DNA of 64,000 nucleotides. It comes from Ricordea florida. Its lineage: Eukaryota; Cnidaria; Anthozoa; Corallimorpharia; Ricordeidae. Position 1 is the stretch's first letter, and the number at the start of each line of letters is the position of its first letter. Of the stretch, positions 63,700 to 64,000 are shown one piece after another. Under the pieces are notes generated by a model, which ran no database searches, was not told the DNA's origin, and saw only the letters and a list, made by a program, of their open reading frames with translations. Made by a program: the position numbers and the translations under genes. The stretch is taken from the NCBI GenBank assembly GCA_949710005.1, contig OX453287.1, forward strand, positions 22,607,285 to 22,671,284. Direction: 5' to 3'.

Positions 63700-64000
63700 A
63701 GAAAAAAAAAATATCACTAGTATCCACTACCTCAGCAATCTTGGCATTTCAATTAATCTGATTGGCTCACTATCTCGGGATATACAACATTACTGATATC
63801 AACTCGGCAACCTTGGCATTTCAAGTAATCTGATTGGCTCACCATCTCAGGATATGTAACATTACTGTATATCAACTCGGCAACCTTGGCATTTCAAGTA
63901 ATCTGATTGGCTCACCATCTCGGGATATACAACATTACTGTATATCAACTCGGCAACCTTGGCATTTCAAGTAATCTGATTGGCTCACCATCTCGGGATA
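63700..64000. repeat. ~73-bp tandem repeat running off the window
   Basis: Unit ATCTCGGGATATACAACATT ... CTCGGCAACCTTGGCATTTC, then AAGTAATCTGATTGGCTCACC. Starts at 63772, 63844, 63917 and 63990, so four visible units. It lies in the intron just upstream of the first visible SLCO exon. Confidence 0.93.

Overview
The window is animal nuclear DNA, AT-rich and intron-rich, and most likely comes from a cnidarian, probably an anthozoan or stony coral. This is inferred from the intron-dense gene structures, the predicted proteins, and the dense population of short palindromic elements and tRNA-derived SINEs. I could not run a search, so the species is open. Three multi-exon genes can be read exon by exon. 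Insulin-degrading enzyme (IDE) lies on the plus strand at 13237-35685 with 32 coding exons. A cytochrome P450 lies on the plus strand at 38994-47659, with nine exons and its first exon not found. An organic-anion transporter (SLCO/OATP family) lies on the minus strand at 63693-50902, with seven exons and an N-terminus beyond the right edge. Smaller pieces are a two-exon Cys-rich gene (4678-4031, minus), an orphan first coding exon (4964-5033, plus) and the probable first exon of GINS4/Sld5 (12806-12693, minus). The GINS4 exon sits head to head with IDE across a 430-bp promoter that carries a perfect E2F site.

Layout from left to right. Positions 1-1938 hold the 5' half of a Copia-type LTR retrotransposon on the minus strand, open to the window edge. 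Positions 1939-4030 are AT-rich non-coding DNA with an unusual cluster of the palindrome CATTAATG. Positions 5149-10581 are a complete, apparently very young Ty3/gypsy-type retrotransposon on the minus strand. Its LTRs differ only by a 2-nt indel, it has a 5-bp target duplication ATATC, and it carries one uninterrupted 1565-residue Gag-Pol frame. Positions 10582-12690 hold promoter-like motifs, a MITE and a second CATTAATG cluster. The IDE and P450 introns are full of MITEs, SINEs and microsatellites. The last intron of the SLCO gene contains a 4.8-kb array of an 18-bp satellite (51541-56363).

The observation I rate highest concerns the Ty3 element. Its primer-binding site is not complementary to the CCA end of a tRNA. 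Instead the 13 nt abutting the 5' LTR are a perfect reverse complement of 13 nt inside the LTR, and those 13 nt begin almost exactly where the TATA box predicts transcription to start. That is the layout of Tf1-type self-primed reverse transcription, here in an element without a visible chromodomain. Other notable points are a P450 whose I-helix lacks the oxygen-activating acid/Thr pair, an IDE with a canonical SKL peroxisomal signal and a GC-AG intron, a dispersed ~106-bp satellite found in the introns of three unrelated genes, and an 18-bp satellite whose units come in two alternating types with a duplicated higher-order block.

The genes show no operon-like logic. IDE (peptide degradation), the P450 (oxylipin or small-molecule metabolism) and SLCO (anion uptake) are independent neighbours. 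The very long reading frames across 51.4-56.4 kb arise because the satellite unit is 18 bp and stop-free; they are not treated as genes.
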